Of a DNA stretch of 64,000 bases, positions 18,328 to 28,600 are shown one piece after another. The stretch comes from Pseudoalteromonas sp. MM1. Its GTDB lineage: Bacteria > Pseudomonadota > Gammaproteobacteria > Enterobacterales > Alteromonadaceae. The notes beneath the pieces are model-generated. The model did not search any database. It saw nothing but the letters and a program-made list of their open reading frames with translations, and was not told where the DNA came from. The DNA is taken from assembly GCF_030296835.1 (NCBI RefSeq), contig NZ_AP027922.1, forward strand, positions 496,001-560,000, in the 5' to 3' direction. A program made the position numbers and the translations under genes. Each line of letters begins with the position of its first letter. Position 1 is the stretch's first letter.

Positions 18328-19200
18328 ATGAAAGGAATAATTTTAGCGGGTGGTTCAGGTACTCGCCTATACCCAATTACCATGGGTGTGTCTAAGCAGT
18401 TGCTTCCTATTTATGATAAACCAATGATTTATTACCCGCTTTCGGTGTTAATGCTCGCTGGTATCAAAGAAATTTTAATCATAACCACAGATGAAGATTT
18501 AGACTCTTTTAAGCGCTTATTAGGGGATGGCTCACAATTTGGCATAGAGCTTAATTATACAGTTCAACCTAGTCCTGATGGACTTGCACAGGCTTTTATT
18601 TTAGGTGAAGAGTTCATCGGTGAAGACGATGTTTGCTTAGTACTAGGCGATAATATTTTCTATGGGGAAGGCTTTACACCTAAATTGAAAAACGCCGTCG
18701 AAAATGCAAAGAATGGGTTAGGTGCTACGGTGTTTGGGTATCAAGTGAAAGATCCCGAGCGCTTTGGAGTTGTCGAATTTAGCAGAAACAAAAAAGCAAT
18801 CTCCATAGAGGAAAAACCCTTAGAACCTAAATCTAACTTTGCTGTAACTGGTTTATATTTTTATGATAATACTGTAGTTGAACTGGCTAAAAAGGTCGAG
18901 CCTTCTCAACGAGGTGAGCTAGAGATCACTTGCCTAAATGAAATGTATTTGAACCAAAATAAGTTAAATGTTGAACGCTTAGGCCGAGGTTTTGCATGGT
19001 TAGATACAGGAACACATGAAAGTTTACTCGAAGCGGCTCAATTCGTTGAAACTATCGAAAAAAGGCAAGGTTACAAAATAGCGTGTTTAGAAGAAATAGC
19101 TTTCAACAATGGCTGGTTAAGTAAGGAACAAATTAAAGAGCGTGCCGAATTGTTTAAAAAAAATAGTTATGGCCATTATTTAAGTGTTTTAACTGAATAA
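18328..19200 (+). CDS. rmlA: Glucose-1-phosphate thymidylyltransferase RmlA
   Basis: 290 residues. It makes dTDP-glucose from glucose-1-phosphate and dTTP. The start ATG at 18328 follows AAAAGGAG by 7 bases and gives the true family N-terminus [18 protein letters not shown] (nucleotide-binding GGSGTRL). Other motifs are [29 protein letters not shown] and the conserved [13 protein letters not shown]. The length matches RmlA (about 290). It is 14 bp downstream of rmlB and the two form the entry to the dTDP-sugar branch. Confidence 0.97.
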   Translation: MKGIILAGGSGTRLYPITMGVSKQLLPIYDKPMIYYPLSVLMLAGIKEILIITTDEDLDSFKRLLGDGSQFGIELNYTVQPSPDGLAQAFILGEEFIGEDDVCLVLGDNIFYGEGFTPKLKNAVENAKNGLGATVFGYQVKDPERFGVVEFSRNKKAISIEEKPLEPKSNFAVTGLYFYDNTVVELAKKVEPSQRGELEITCLNEMYLNQNKLNVERLGRGFAWLDTGTHESLLEAAQFVETIEKRQGYKIACLEEIAFNNGWLSKEQIKERAELFKKNSYGHYLSVLTE

Positions 19201-19281
19201 TAAGAATACATTCTTTCGGCTATATACTTTTTAAAGTATTTATTAGCACTTTAGCAGTAAAAAGTTTACTTGGAATAAACT

Positions 19282-20463
19282 ATGAAAATTATGATATTGG
19301 GTGCAGGGATATATCAAGTTCCTCTAATAAAAAAAGTTAAGGAGTTAGGGTATATTGCTATTGTAGTGTCTCCAGTAGGAAACTATCCGGGACTTGAAAT
19401 TGCAGACTATATTGTAGATTCAGATACTAGAGATAAAGAGACCATTTTAGCAGCTGCCGTTAAGTACGGGATTGATGGAATTCTTACCACTGGGACTGAT
19501 GTCGCTGTTCCATCAATAGGTTATGTCGTCGACAAACTGAATTTGCCTGGTACTGGATTTTTAGCTTCTCAAAGAAGTATGGATAAAGCTCTCATGAAAA
19601 AATGCTTTATCAGCCACAACGTTAAAACAGCTCATTATAAAGAAGTTTATACTATCGCAGAGGCAAAAAATGAAGCCAACACTATAGGCTACCCTGTAAT
19701 GGTAAAGGCTATCGACTCTTCGGGTAGTAGAGGTATTACAAAGGTTGAAAGTATAGCCGAGATAGAATCGGCTTTTAATGAGGCCTTAGCAGTTTCCCAG
19801 TCAACAAAGGTTATTGTTGAACAATTTATTGAAGGCTATGAGATTGGTGCACAGGCACTAATTTGCGGCGATAAGGTTGATAAAGTTTTTATTCACAATG
19901 ATGAAGTAACCCAACCTCCCATCAGTGTTCCTATAGGGCACTCATTACCAGTTACATTATCGAGCAATGTTATTACTCAGTGCGAAGAAGTTATAAAATT
20001 AGCTGTTAAAGCAATTGGTTTACAAAATACAGTTGCTAATGTGGATCTAATGGTAAGTGGTAATGAGGTTTATATTTTAGAAATAGGCGCTAGGATGGGG
20101 GCCACATGTTTACCAGAGAATATTTCTCTTTACCAAGGAATTGATATTTACGAGTACTTAATAGCGCTAGCAACTGCTAACTCATTGCCTATTCAAAAAA
20201 GAACTTCTAGGCAGGCTAATGCATCATTATTAATTTTCTCAGAAAAAAAAGGTATTGTTGAAAGCATAAATATACCCTCTAGGGTCAAAAACCATCCTAT
20301 GTTAGTCGAGTTGAAACTTGATGTAACTGAAGGTGATCAAGTAAATGCATTTAAGGTGGGCCCCGATAGATTAGGGCATTTAATTGTTGTATCTGACACC
20401 AGTGCTGAAGCCGAAGCATTAGCAAAAGAATTAGTATCTTCTATAGAGCTAGTTGTAAAATGA
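19282..20463 (+). CDS. ATP-grasp ligase of the carboxylate-amine/thiol ligase superfamily
   Basis: 393 residues. The N-terminal pre-ATP-grasp fold starts [16 protein letters not shown] and contains a DVAVPSIG segment. The ATP-grasp core follows: [16 protein letters not shown] (ATP-binding loop), [18 protein letters not shown] and the metal-binding segment [23 protein letters not shown]-grasp enzymes activate a carboxylate as an acylphosphate and join it to an amine. The gene overlaps the acyltransferase (ATGA), which overlaps wecE. I infer that it attaches an amino acid or similar acid to the 4-amino group of Fuc4N, or prepares such a group. The substrate is unproven. Confidence 0.82.
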   Translation: MKIMILGAGIYQVPLIKKVKELGYIAIVVSPVGNYPGLEIADYIVDSDTRDKETILAAAVKYGIDGILTTGTDVAVPSIGYVVDKLNLPGTGFLASQRSMDKALMKKCFISHNVKTAHYKEVYTIAEAKNEANTIGYPVMVKAIDSSGSRGITKVESIAEIESAFNEALAVSQSTKVIVEQFIEGYEIGAQALICGDKVDKVFIHNDEVTQPPISVPIGHSLPVTLSSNVITQCEEVIKLAVKAIGLQNTVANVDLMVSGNEVYILEIGARMGATCLPENISLYQGIDIYEYLIALATANSLPIQKRTSRQANASLLIFSEKKGIVESINIPSRVKNHPMLVELKLDVTEGDQVNAFKVGPDRLGHLIVVSDTSAEAEALAKELVSSIELVVK

Positions 20464-21152
20464 GCAGTCATGCTAGAGTAGTTGAAAGCTTAACACATGA
20501 AAGTGTTAAGCTTTACAATAGTGTTACTGTAATTAAGTCACAATTGAGTGAAAACGTAAGTGTAGGAGACTTTTCTAAAGTAGCTAGTTCTAAGCTCTTT
20601 ACCGCTGTTAAAATAGATAGGAACAACCATATTGATGGTTCCAAAATTGGGTCCTACAGTTACACTGGGCGCAACACTTTGATTCTATATTCAGTCATTG
20701 GTAGTTACACAAGTATTTCGTGGAATGTATCTATTGGTGGGGCAAACCATGATTACTCTCGTGTTACTCAGCATTCTTTTCTTTACAATCCTGCAGATGA
20801 TATACGCCCGGTATCTGAACCAGTAGCTTATGACCGCTATAAAAGTCAGGTCAAAATAGGCAGTGATGTTTGGATTGCGGCAGGGGCAGTTATCACTAGG
20901 GGAGTTACAGTTGGAGATGGTGCTGTAATAGGTGCAAATGCAGTTGTAACTAAAGATGTCCCACCATATGCAATTGTTGCAGGTAGTCCTGCAAGAGTAA
21001 TAAAATACCGCTTTTCTCAAGAGATTATTGAGATACTTCTTGAATTAAAGTGGTGGGACTGGTCTGTAGATAAAATACAAAAGAACTATTCAATAATTTC
21101 CCAAGCACCAGATATTGAAAAATTAAAAAGTATACTTAAGGCACAACAATGA
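20460..21152 (+). CDS. Left-handed beta-helix acyltransferase (CatB/VatD type)
   Basis: 230 residues. Hexapeptide repeats run through the protein ([51 protein letters not shown]), ending with the typical [15 protein letters not shown]. The NHDYSRVT segment supplies the catalytic-His region seen in xenobiotic and sugar O/N-acetyltransferases (usually GNH or ANHD). It starts inside the stop of the ATP-grasp gene and its stop overlaps wecE. It may acetylate Fuc4N in place of WecD, or cap the acyl group added by the ATP-grasp enzyme. Confidence 0.85.
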   Translation: MSSHARVVESLTHESVKLYNSVTVIKSQLSENVSVGDFSKVASSKLFTAVKIDRNNHIDGSKIGSYSYTGRNTLILYSVIGSYTSISWNVSIGGANHDYSRVTQHSFLYNPADDIRPVSEPVAYDRYKSQVKIGSDVWIAAGAVITRGVTVGDGAVIGANAVVTKDVPPYAIVAGSPARVIKYRFSQEIIEILLELKWWDWSVDKIQKNYSIISQAPDIEKLKSILKAQQ

Positions 21153-22279
21153 TTGAGTTTAACAAGACTCCCTATACTGGCAATGAAGAACAGTACGTAC
21201 TAGATGCTATGAAAGCAGGTAAGCTATCTGGCGATGGTAAATTTACAAAACTTTGCCACGCTTGGTTTGTTGATGATTTAGAATGCAGTAAAGCACTGTT
21301 GACTCCTTCATGCACGCACGCTTTAGAGATGGCTGCTATTTTAATTGATACTCAGCCTGGTGACGAAATTATAATGCCAAGTTATACATTTGTTAGCACT
21401 GCAAATGCTTTTTTGTTACGGGGCGCTAAGATCGTTTTTGTCGATATTAGGCCTGATACTATGAACATTGATGAGTCTTTGATAGAAGCAGCTATAACAA
21501 GTAAAACTAAAGCAATAGTACCTGTTCATTACGCTGGTGTAGCGTGTGAAATGGATACAATTTTAGCCTTGGCAAAACAGCATGGGCTCTATGTAATAGA
21601 AGACGCCGCACAAGGAGTAAGATCTTATTATAAAGGTAAGCCGCTTGGGACTTTAGGTGATATTGGAGCATTTAGTTTCCATGATACTAAAAACTATACA
21701 AGTGGCGGTGAAGGAGGATTATTAATTATCAATAACTCCAAATTCGCTGAAAGAGCAGAAATAATAAGGGAAAAAGGAACGAATAGAAGTAAATTTATTC
21801 GTGGAGCAGTAGATAAGTATACTTGGGTCGATATAGGCAGTAGCTTCTTACCTAGCGATTTGCAAGCAGCATACTTATGGGGGCAATTAGAAAGAGCAGA
21901 TGAAATAAACCATGCACGTTTGAAGTCATGGCAAGTATATTATGAAGCATTTAAAGACCTAAAAAGTGAACATAATGTCGAATTACCTCATATACCTGCT
22001 GAATGTGAGCACAACGCACATATGTTCTACCTTAAGCTTGCAAATATTAATATACGAAACCAATTTATTGATTTTTTGAAAACTCGTAACATCTCTTCAG
22101 CTTTTCATTATGTACCATTGCATAGCTCGCCGGCGGGAAATCAAGCGAGTGTATTTAGTGGCAGTGATGTATTCACCACAAAAGAGAGTGAAAGATTAGT
22201 TCGTTTACCTATTTTTTATGGTATTTCGCCATATGAACAGGCTCAAGTTATTAGTGCTGTATCGGAGTTTTTTGCTTGA
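21149..22279 (+). CDS. wecE: dTDP-4-amino-4,6-dideoxygalactose transaminase WecE
   Basis: 376 residues. This PLP enzyme of the DegT/DnrJ/EryC1/StrS family transfers an amino group from glutamate to dTDP-4-keto-6-deoxyglucose, giving dTDP-Fuc4N. The match to E. coli WecE is strong by eye: [74 protein letters not shown] and the PLP-lysine segment [15 protein letters not shown] (Lys about 181). Together with rmlB and rmlA it completes dTDP-Fuc4N synthesis. No wecD or ECA-specific partner is present, so the sugar serves this locus. Confidence 0.95.
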   Translation: MIEFNKTPYTGNEEQYVLDAMKAGKLSGDGKFTKLCHAWFVDDLECSKALLTPSCTHALEMAAILIDTQPGDEIIMPSYTFVSTANAFLLRGAKIVFVDIRPDTMNIDESLIEAAITSKTKAIVPVHYAGVACEMDTILALAKQHGLYVIEDAAQGVRSYYKGKPLGTLGDIGAFSFHDTKNYTSGGEGGLLIINNSKFAERAEIIREKGTNRSKFIRGAVDKYTWVDIGSSFLPSDLQAAYLWGQLERADEINHARLKSWQVYYEAFKDLKSEHNVELPHIPAECEHNAHMFYLKLANINIRNQFIDFLKTRNISSAFHYVPLHSSPAGNQASVFSGSDVFTTKESERLVRLPIFYGISPYEQAQVISAVSEFFA

Positions 22280-23691
22280 ACTTAAAGAAAGTCTTGCATT
22301 TTGCTATTGGCCCTATAGCAGCTGCAGGTTTAGGTCTGATTACACTTCCATTTGTAGCGTGGTTTTTTTCTGTAGAAGATGTCGGGAAATTAACAATGAT
22401 GCAAGTTGTGTTAAGCCTATCCGTATCCTTTTTTAGCTTAGCAATGCACCAAGCTTATGTTAGAGAGTACCATGAAGAGGAAGATAAAGCAGCCTTGTTC
22501 AGAGTAAGCGTGCTTCCTGGTTTAGTGCTATTATCGCTCACAGCTATAGTTTTTTTAGTTGCACCATTCTCATTATCAGCACTTTTATTCGGAATTGAAT
22601 CTAAGTTACTAACTGGTTTATTAATAATAGGTGTTTTTGCAAGCTTCTTGATTAACTTCTTGTCACACTTATTGAGAATGGAAGAAAGGGGCTTGGCGTT
22701 TTCAGCAACAAAAATCGCACCTAAACTCTTTTTCGTATTTTTTATAGCCTTAATTATGAGCTTTAGTCTATCAGCTAACTTTACTACTTTAATGCAAATG
22801 AATACCTACGCCATATTATTTTCATTGTTAATTTTTTTATTCATAACAAAGAAAACTTGGTTCAGTGCATTAAAAAGTCATACAGATCTCATTTTATTAA
22901 AGAAAACGTTGTTATTCAGCCTTCCTTTAGTTGCAGGGGGACTGGCTTACTGGGGGTTAACAACAATGGACCGCTTCTTTTTAAGGGGAATGGTTGGTTT
23001 CGAAGAACTTGGTGTATATGCGCTAGCTGCTTCTTTAGCGGGAGCGGTGTCAGTAATCTCAACCGTTTTTTCTAATCTATGGCACCCGACTTTATATAAA
23101 TGGGTTAAACAAGGGGTTAGCAATAGTAAGATTCAAGCAGTAACAGAAAGTATATTATTATTAGTGTGCTTAATTTGGTCACTTGTAGGCATACTCTCTT
23201 TTATTGTTCCCTATTTTCTACCTAGTGAATACAAGGCAATTGAATATTTAATAGTAGCGTGTGTATCTATGCCTTTATTCTATATGTTGTCACAAACTAC
23301 CGGGGTCGGTATTGGCATTAAGCGTAAGTCTTCATATGCAATGCTAGCATCTTTAATAGCATTTTTATCGAATGCAATTTTAAACTATTTTTTAATTCCT
23401 ATATATGGCGCTGCTGGTGCTGCATTAGCAACTGTTATTTCTTTCTTTATTTTTTTCCTGATTAGAACAGAAGCAAGTGCGATAACATGGCAATCACTTC
23501 CACGCTTGAAGATTTATATAGCACTAACCATGTACACGGTAGCAACCTGTATATGTTTGTTAACCCAAGGTAATTTGCCATATTTTAACATTGTTTGGGG
23601 CGGCTTATTTGTTGTTGTAAGCGTTACTTTTTATCAAAGAATTGAAACAAGCTTACAAACAATTAAGCAATATCTAAAAAGAAGAGATTAA
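22276..23691 (+). CDS. wzx: Wzx-type polysaccharide repeat-unit flippase (first locus)
   Basis: 471 residues with about 12-14 hydrophobic helices spread evenly along the protein. The N-terminus is LHFAIGPIAAAGLGLITLPF, the usual opening of MATE/Wzx flippases, with a polysaccharide-synthase C-terminal region (LIPIYGAAGAALATVISF). It should flip the Und-PP-linked repeat unit to the periplasm. The start is a TTG that overlaps the wecE stop (TTGA); no better ATG exists near the N-terminus, and the coupling is typical of this operon. Confidence 0.92.
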   Translation: MNLKKVLHFAIGPIAAAGLGLITLPFVAWFFSVEDVGKLTMMQVVLSLSVSFFSLAMHQAYVREYHEEEDKAALFRVSVLPGLVLLSLTAIVFLVAPFSLSALLFGIESKLLTGLLIIGVFASFLINFLSHLLRMEERGLAFSATKIAPKLFFVFFIALIMSFSLSANFTTLMQMNTYAILFSLLIFLFITKKTWFSALKSHTDLILLKKTLLFSLPLVAGGLAYWGLTTMDRFFLRGMVGFEELGVYALAASLAGAVSVISTVFSNLWHPTLYKWVKQGVSNSKIQAVTESILLLVCLIWSLVGILSFIVPYFLPSEYKAIEYLIVACVSMPLFYMLSQTTGVGIGIKRKSSYAMLASLIAFLSNAILNYFLIPIYGAAGAALATVISFFIFFLIRTEASAITWQSLPRLKIYIALTMYTVATCICLLTQGNLPYFNIVWGGLFVVVSVTFYQRIETSLQTIKQYLKRRD

Positions 23692-24963
23692 ATGTTATTT
23701 ATTTATAGTTCATTGTCGGTTGGCGGAATCGAAACTTTTTTTGTGCGTATGGCAAAAGAAAGAGCCCGTCTAGGGCTAAAAACCTCAATCTTACTTTTAT
23801 CGGAGCCTAAACAAAGTAATCATGAATTACTTTCTGAAGCTAAGTTATACGCAAGTGTATATTTTGCGAAAGATATTTTTGTATTCCAGCCGACTTTAAG
23901 TTCACGTCTATCAATTATCGCGCCATTAAATAAAAATAAATTAAAAGTCATAATGGAAGGCGTTGATCAAATTCACGGTTTCGATGCTATGCAGCTACTC
24001 TTTGGCGAAAGGCTTGCCCGGTTAATGGATAAAAAAATACCTATCACAGTGGGCTTTTACCATTACATTAAGTATTTATGGGGCGGTAATAAAGTGGCGC
24101 TGCATGAACGTATAAATCGAAAATTTATTTTCGATTATCTACCGGAACAATCTCTGCTGTTTTTCTCCCCTGGGAGTAGAGATTTGTATGCAAAAACTAG
24201 AAATAAGTCATTTAAAAGGTCGAATACATTTAGTCTAGGAGTGGTTGATAAAAAAGATGTTCATTTATCTAGTGATATAAGTAAACCATTAAAATTGGTT
24301 GCTATTGGTAGATTGGTGGAGTTTAAAACCTATAACTTTTACATGATTCAAGTTATAAAAAATTTAGTTAATAAAGGCTACAATATTGAGTTTGATATTT
24401 ATGGAAATGGCCCGCTATACGATGAATTAAAAGAAAAAATACTGAAATTTGAAGTTTCTAACTCTATAAAATTAAAAGGAACATTGGATTATTCAAAGTT
24501 TGATGAGGTGGTTAGTAATAGCGATATGTTTATTGGGGATGGTACAGCGATAGTGCAAGCAGCTGCTCTCGGTATCCCCTCTATTGTAGGCGTCCAAAAT
24601 TTTGTTGAACCCAAAACTTATGGCTACTTTTGTGATGTTTACATGCATCAATATACACGCAAGGGCCTAGATTTACCTCTATTCTCTGTCGAAAAAATGA
24701 TTGCCGACTATATCGATATGCCTACAAAGTTAAGGCTAGATTTAAAAACTAAACATGTAAATTGCATTGAGCAGTTTACAAATGAATCATGTCAACAGTC
24801 ACTAGATAGTTTAAAAAGTATCGAAATGCCTACACGCAATTTTAAGTACAATCGCTTTATATATTTACTCTCAAGAACAGCTGACAGGTTTAATATGAAA
24901 TATAACAAAAAGCATCCAAGAAGGACGCAATTTGAAGATTTTAGAGCATTAAATGAAAAGTGA
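23692..24963 (+). CDS. Glycosyltransferase, GT4-like
   Basis: 423 residues. The N-terminal half begins LFIYSSLSVGGIETFFVRMA (GGIExF donor-fold start). The C-terminal half has LVAIGRLVEFKTYNFYMIQV, FDIYGNGPLYDELKEKI, IKLKGTLDYS and DMFIGDGTAIVQAAALGIPS, which match the GT-B nucleotide-sugar domain. The usual EGFP/E acidic pair is replaced by a GDGTAIVQAA version, so the donor may be unusual. The ATG follows the flippase stop with no gap. It adds one sugar of the first glycan; the linkage cannot be told. Confidence 0.8.
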   Translation: MLFIYSSLSVGGIETFFVRMAKERARLGLKTSILLLSEPKQSNHELLSEAKLYASVYFAKDIFVFQPTLSSRLSIIAPLNKNKLKVIMEGVDQIHGFDAMQLLFGERLARLMDKKIPITVGFYHYIKYLWGGNKVALHERINRKFIFDYLPEQSLLFFSPGSRDLYAKTRNKSFKRSNTFSLGVVDKKDVHLSSDISKPLKLVAIGRLVEFKTYNFYMIQVIKNLVNKGYNIEFDIYGNGPLYDELKEKILKFEVSNSIKLKGTLDYSKFDEVVSNSDMFIGDGTAIVQAAALGIPSIVGVQNFVEPKTYGYFCDVYMHQYTRKGLDLPLFSVEKMIADYIDMPTKLRLDLKTKHVNCIEQFTNESCQQSLDSLKSIEMPTRNFKYNRFIYLLSRTADRFNMKYNKKHPRRTQFEDFRALNEK

Positions 24964-24995
24964 TTTTAATTTAGAGATCTTGAAAGGGTCATATA

Positions 24996-26498
24996 ATGAT
25001 TGCTAAATACAGCCTAGGTAACCCATGTTTAAAGCTTTCGTCTGATTTAGCTGGTGAGTTACCACTATACATATATTTATCTGAAGATAAAAAGACCCTG
25101 CTTTACTCTAACTCTGTAACAGAATTGTTTGATGATGTAAGAGTTACAAAGCCTCTAAAAGTATCAGATGAAGGTATTTCTTTTTTGCTACAAAGTAGTG
25201 TCATTCCACCACCTATGACAGCTTACCAAGGTGTTTTTATTGTAGGGATAGGTGATACAGCCGAGGTAAAAACTGTAGATAATGAAATTGTTATAGATTT
25301 CAGCCATGAATTTCCTTTTATGGCCAATAAAAGAGCTGACTTTGATACTTATAAAAAACCTAATCTTGATGATATTGTAAAACTCTTAGCAGAAGAAACA
25401 GTAAGCAAATTAAATAAAAACAAAAAAACGTTTCTCTTTCATAGTGCAGGCAAGGACAGTAATAGTATTGCTATTGCGCTTGCTGAAGCGGGCCTACAAG
25501 ATCAAGTTACATTGGTTACGCATTGCTCAAAGGGTAATTTAGATGAAAGCCAAATTAGTAAAAGTATTGCTAAAAAATTGGGTTTTTCACATCAAGTATT
25601 AAACGAAGTTGATGAGCTAAATAATGAGCACTTAAAATACATTGAAGAGTATTTTACAAAAGCACCGTTCCCTTGCGTAGATAACTTATGTCTAGCGTAT
25701 CCTTTATATGCAAAGCAACTACCGGAACTATTTAATGCCAATATAATTTTTGGTGATGGCAACGACAGCCATATGATCAGCCCACCTTCGGCTAAAGATA
25801 ACTTAAAAACAAAAGTCAGTAATTACACCTCAAAGCTTTCTTTTTTTAGAAAGTTTATAGATTCAGAAAATAAATATAGTTCATTACTTAGAACACCAGC
25901 TGAATGGTTTGGCCAATCTGGATTTTCATTAAAAGATAGCCGAAAAGTATTTCCAAAAACAGTATCGACTTATGCGTACTGGAGGAAAGAGTCAAATGTG
26001 AGAAAGAGTTGGGATTTATTTTATTTTAAATCTGATATTTACTCTACACGAGTAATTAGCGAAAAAATGATTCGTAAATTATTTAACTTTACAGATTACT
26101 TAGGTGCACAAATAGTACTCCCTTTTGCAACTAAGCGGGTTGCAGAATATTTTGCAGCCATGCCAGAAGAGTACTTATTTGATCGCCATACTTTTAAAAA
26201 TAAGCTTATTTTAAGAGATTTATTAAAAGAGAAAATCAATATCGACTCTGATGAAATAGGTAAGATGGGCTGGTCTTATGACACTAAAGCTATAGTGAAT
26301 AATAATTGGGATATTATTACGACTGAAATAAGTAAATGTTCTTTATGGAATCATAGTGAAGTCGACCGCATTATTCTCAGACTAAAAAAATCTATGGATA
26401 AAAACACAAAGTACTCGCAACTTTCATGCAGATTAATTTACCGACTCTACTTATTATCTATGTGGAAAAACAAATGCAGATATTTAAATGAAAGATAA
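24996..26498 (+). CDS. Asparagine-synthetase-like ATP-pyrophosphatase without a glutaminase nucleophile
   Basis: 500 residues. The C-terminal half carries an asparagine-synthase fold with a PP-loop variant, FHSAGKDSNSIAIAL (usual SGGxDS). It is followed by VTHCSKGNLDESQISKSIAK, a FGDGNDSHM segment and a closing region LGAQIVLPFATKRVAEYFAA with RHTFKNKLILRDLL. The N-terminal half lacks the MCGI start with catalytic Cys that glutamine-dependent enzymes need. It therefore probably uses ammonia or another amine, or receives ammonia from a partner. Asn-synthetase-like proteins in polysaccharide loci can amidate uronic or aminoacyl carboxylates. Its target here is unknown; it may work with the ATP-grasp enzyme upstream. 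Confidence 0.8.
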   Translation: MIAKYSLGNPCLKLSSDLAGELPLYIYLSEDKKTLLYSNSVTELFDDVRVTKPLKVSDEGISFLLQSSVIPPPMTAYQGVFIVGIGDTAEVKTVDNEIVIDFSHEFPFMANKRADFDTYKKPNLDDIVKLLAEETVSKLNKNKKTFLFHSAGKDSNSIAIALAEAGLQDQVTLVTHCSKGNLDESQISKSIAKKLGFSHQVLNEVDELNNEHLKYIEEYFTKAPFPCVDNLCLAYPLYAKQLPELFNANIIFGDGNDSHMISPPSAKDNLKTKVSNYTSKLSFFRKFIDSENKYSSLLRTPAEWFGQSGFSLKDSRKVFPKTVSTYAYWRKESNVRKSWDLFYFKSDIYSTRVISEKMIRKLFNFTDYLGAQIVLPFATKRVAEYFAAMPEEYLFDRHTFKNKLILRDLLKEKINIDSDEIGKMGWSYDTKAIVNNNWDIITTEISKCSLWNHSEVDRIILRLKKSMDKNTKYSQLSCRLIYRLYLLSMWKNKCRYLNER

Positions 26499-27588
26499 TA
26501 AAATAACACTTTTTGTCAGCTCTTTAGCTGGAGGCGGAGCCGAAGGTGTTTGCGTTAATGTCGCAAACGGATTAGCACAAAGCGGCTGGGATGTTGACCT
26601 AATTGTATTACATTTAAAGAATGCAGCGTACCTAGAGCGTGTTAACGAAAACGTAAATTTAATATCGTTAAATGCAGCCAATGCAAGGTATGCAATTATT
26701 CCGCTATTAAAGTATATTCGTAAAACAAAAATAGAAAAATTAGTAGTATTTAAATATGAACTAGCGGTATTACTTATACTATTAAAAAGTATTTTAAGAC
26801 TTAATATAAAAGTCATTGCGCGTAATATTAATACTTTTTCTCAATCTAGTGGTCAAGGTAAAGGGCTATGGCGTAAATATATCGCTAATCCATTAATTCA
26901 ACATTATTTCTGCAAAGCAGATCACGTAATAAATCAGTGTGAAGCAATGCAAGAGGATTTATTAACCACGTTTCCTGAATTAAAGGGCAAAACCAGTGTA
27001 ATATTAAATCCCGTAGCTAAGCATGTTGAAGAGTATGCTGAAAACCACAATAAAGAAAACAATAACAAGCAGGACTATATTTTGTGTGTAGGGCGCTTGG
27101 AAAAACAAAAGGCCTTCCATTTTGCATTAGAGGCGTTTGCACAATTAAACAAAAGCTATCCAAATTTACGGCTAAAAATAGTAGGGCAAGGCAGTCTCGA
27201 AAATGAGCTTAAAAGCTTAGCGAAACAGCTTAAGATCAGTGGGAATATAGACTTTGAAGGCTTTCAGTCTCACATGCTCGACTATTATTTAAATGCTAAA
27301 GTCACCTTGCTAACTTCAATTTACGAAGGTTTTCCTAATGTACTTGTAGAATCTATTACCTTAGGTACACCTGTCGTTTCTTTCGATTGCCCTAGTGGTC
27401 CACGTGAAATTATAGACCAAGGAATTAATGGCTACCTTGTAGAGTATCAAAGTATTGATAGCCTCGTATCCTATTTAGACAAAAGTTTAAATACTCAATT
27501 TGATTCTAAAGCGGTAATGGAAACGGCTAAAAAAAATAAAGTGTCAGAAGTTATGAAAAAATATTCAAAACTCTTAAAGAATATCTAA
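26488..27588 (+). CDS. Glycosyltransferase, GT4 family
   Basis: 366 residues. It begins ITLFVSSLAGGGAEGVCVNV, the GGAE motif of GT4 acceptor domains. The donor domain has ILCVGRLEKQKAFHFALEAF, LKIVGQGSLENELK, IDFEGFQSH, and the acidic signature LLTSIYEGFPNVLVESITLG (E-x7-E) followed by FDCPSGPREII. This resembles N-acetylgalactosaminyl and glucosyl transferases of O-antigen loci. The start overlaps the end of the asparagine-synthetase-like gene by 11 bp. Confidence 0.9.
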   Translation: MKDNKITLFVSSLAGGGAEGVCVNVANGLAQSGWDVDLIVLHLKNAAYLERVNENVNLISLNAANARYAIIPLLKYIRKTKIEKLVVFKYELAVLLILLKSILRLNIKVIARNINTFSQSSGQGKGLWRKYIANPLIQHYFCKADHVINQCEAMQEDLLTTFPELKGKTSVILNPVAKHVEEYAENHNKENNNKQDYILCVGRLEKQKAFHFALEAFAQLNKSYPNLRLKIVGQGSLENELKSLAKQLKISGNIDFEGFQSHMLDYYLNAKVTLLTSIYEGFPNVLVESITLGTPVVSFDCPSGPREIIDQGINGYLVEYQSIDSLVSYLDKSLNTQFDSKAVMETAKKNKVSEVMKKYSKLLKNI

Positions 27589-27601
27589 CTAGGTTAGTAG
27601 A

Positions 27602-28600
27602 ATGACTTCAATTGATAAACAGCTAATAAAATATAGAAACACCAAGCTAATTTATAGTTTAGTGGTACTAACTTTCGCATTTTTATACGCATTAGTGCTG
27701 TCTAATTACATACCAATGGATGTGACTATAAAAGACAGGCTAAATTACATCGAATATGCAAGCAATCCAGAAATCATATTTGTTAGGTACTGGTCTAGCG
27801 GCGTAATTTCTAGCTTTTTTAACGAACCTGTGTGGCTGGGGTTAAACTTCATATTTAGCCGCTTCTTAACTCCAGAACAAGTTGTAGCGACAATAATCTT
27901 TTTTTCAGCTTTTAGCTCTGCGTTCGTAATACTTAAGATAAATCCAAGGTACATCTTTTTTCTCGTTTTTATTTTACTTTTTCCGCAAGTGATAACTAAA
28001 TATGTTGTGCATATTAGGCAAGGGTTTGCTATCAGCCTATTTCTGCTGGGGTGGTTTTGTCAATCGCGCTCGTGGCGATGGTTCTTTTTTGCTTTAACTC
28101 CATTAATACATGCTAGTTTCTTTTTTATATTATTTTTATATGTTTTTACTCACATTCTTAGAGATGTAAAGTTATCAAGTGACATAAGAACAATAGCAAT
28201 TATCTTATTCGGCTTAACGATAGGGGTGGGCCTGGGCTTTTTAGCTGGTGCAGTTGGGGCGAGGCAAGCAAGCGTGTATGAATTTAGTGCCAGCTCGGTC
28301 AGCGGTTTGGGTTTTGTTTTATGGTTATGTGTTTTTACTTTGTATTATTTGCAAGGGCGAACATTCGCTAAAAAGAATGCTTTTGCTATGAGTGTAATAG
28401 CTTTTTATTTATCCACCTACTTTTTGATAGAGGTGACAGGGAGAATCTTCGAAAGCTCAGTCGTAATAGTACTATTAGCAAGTTTAGGCTTAACTTCGTG
28501 GCGAAGGCTTTGCTTTTTTGGATTAATAATATCGTTTACGTTAATAACGTGGATTCTCAGATTTAAAGAACCTTGGTTAGGCTGGGGTACAGGGTTGTAA
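27602..28600 (+). CDS. wzy: EpsG-like O-antigen/polysaccharide polymerase Wzy (first locus)
   Basis: 332 residues with about 9-10 hydrophobic helices. EpsG/Wzy-type features are a periplasmic loop rich in aromatic and Arg residues (NPEIIFVRYWSSGVISSFFN), the VHIRQGFAISLFLLGW segment (RQG helix typical of EpsG proteins), and TPLIHASFFFILFLY (histidine after the IH motif). It would join Und-PP-linked repeat units in the periplasm. It is 13 bp after a GT4 gene, and its stop overlaps the next start (TAATG). Confidence 0.8.
   Translation: MTSIDKQLIKYRNTKLIYSLVVLTFAFLYALVLSNYIPMDVTIKDRLNYIEYASNPEIIFVRYWSSGVISSFFNEPVWLGLNFIFSRFLTPEQVVATIIFFSAFSSAFVILKINPRYIFFLVFILLFPQVITKYVVHIRQGFAISLFLLGWFCQSRSWRWFFFALTPLIHASFFFILFLYVFTHILRDVKLSSDIRTIAIILFGLTIGVGLGFLAGAVGARQASVYEFSASSVSGLGFVLWLCVFTLYYLQGRTFAKKNAFAMSVIAFYLSTYFLIEVTGRIFESSVVIVLLASLGLTSWRRLCFFGLIISFTLITWILRFKEPWLGWGTGL

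Noticed and set aside
17246..19200. dTDP-rhamnose pathway
   Set aside because: Only rmlB and rmlA are present; rmlC and rmlD are missing and wecE follows, so Fuc4N is the better product call.
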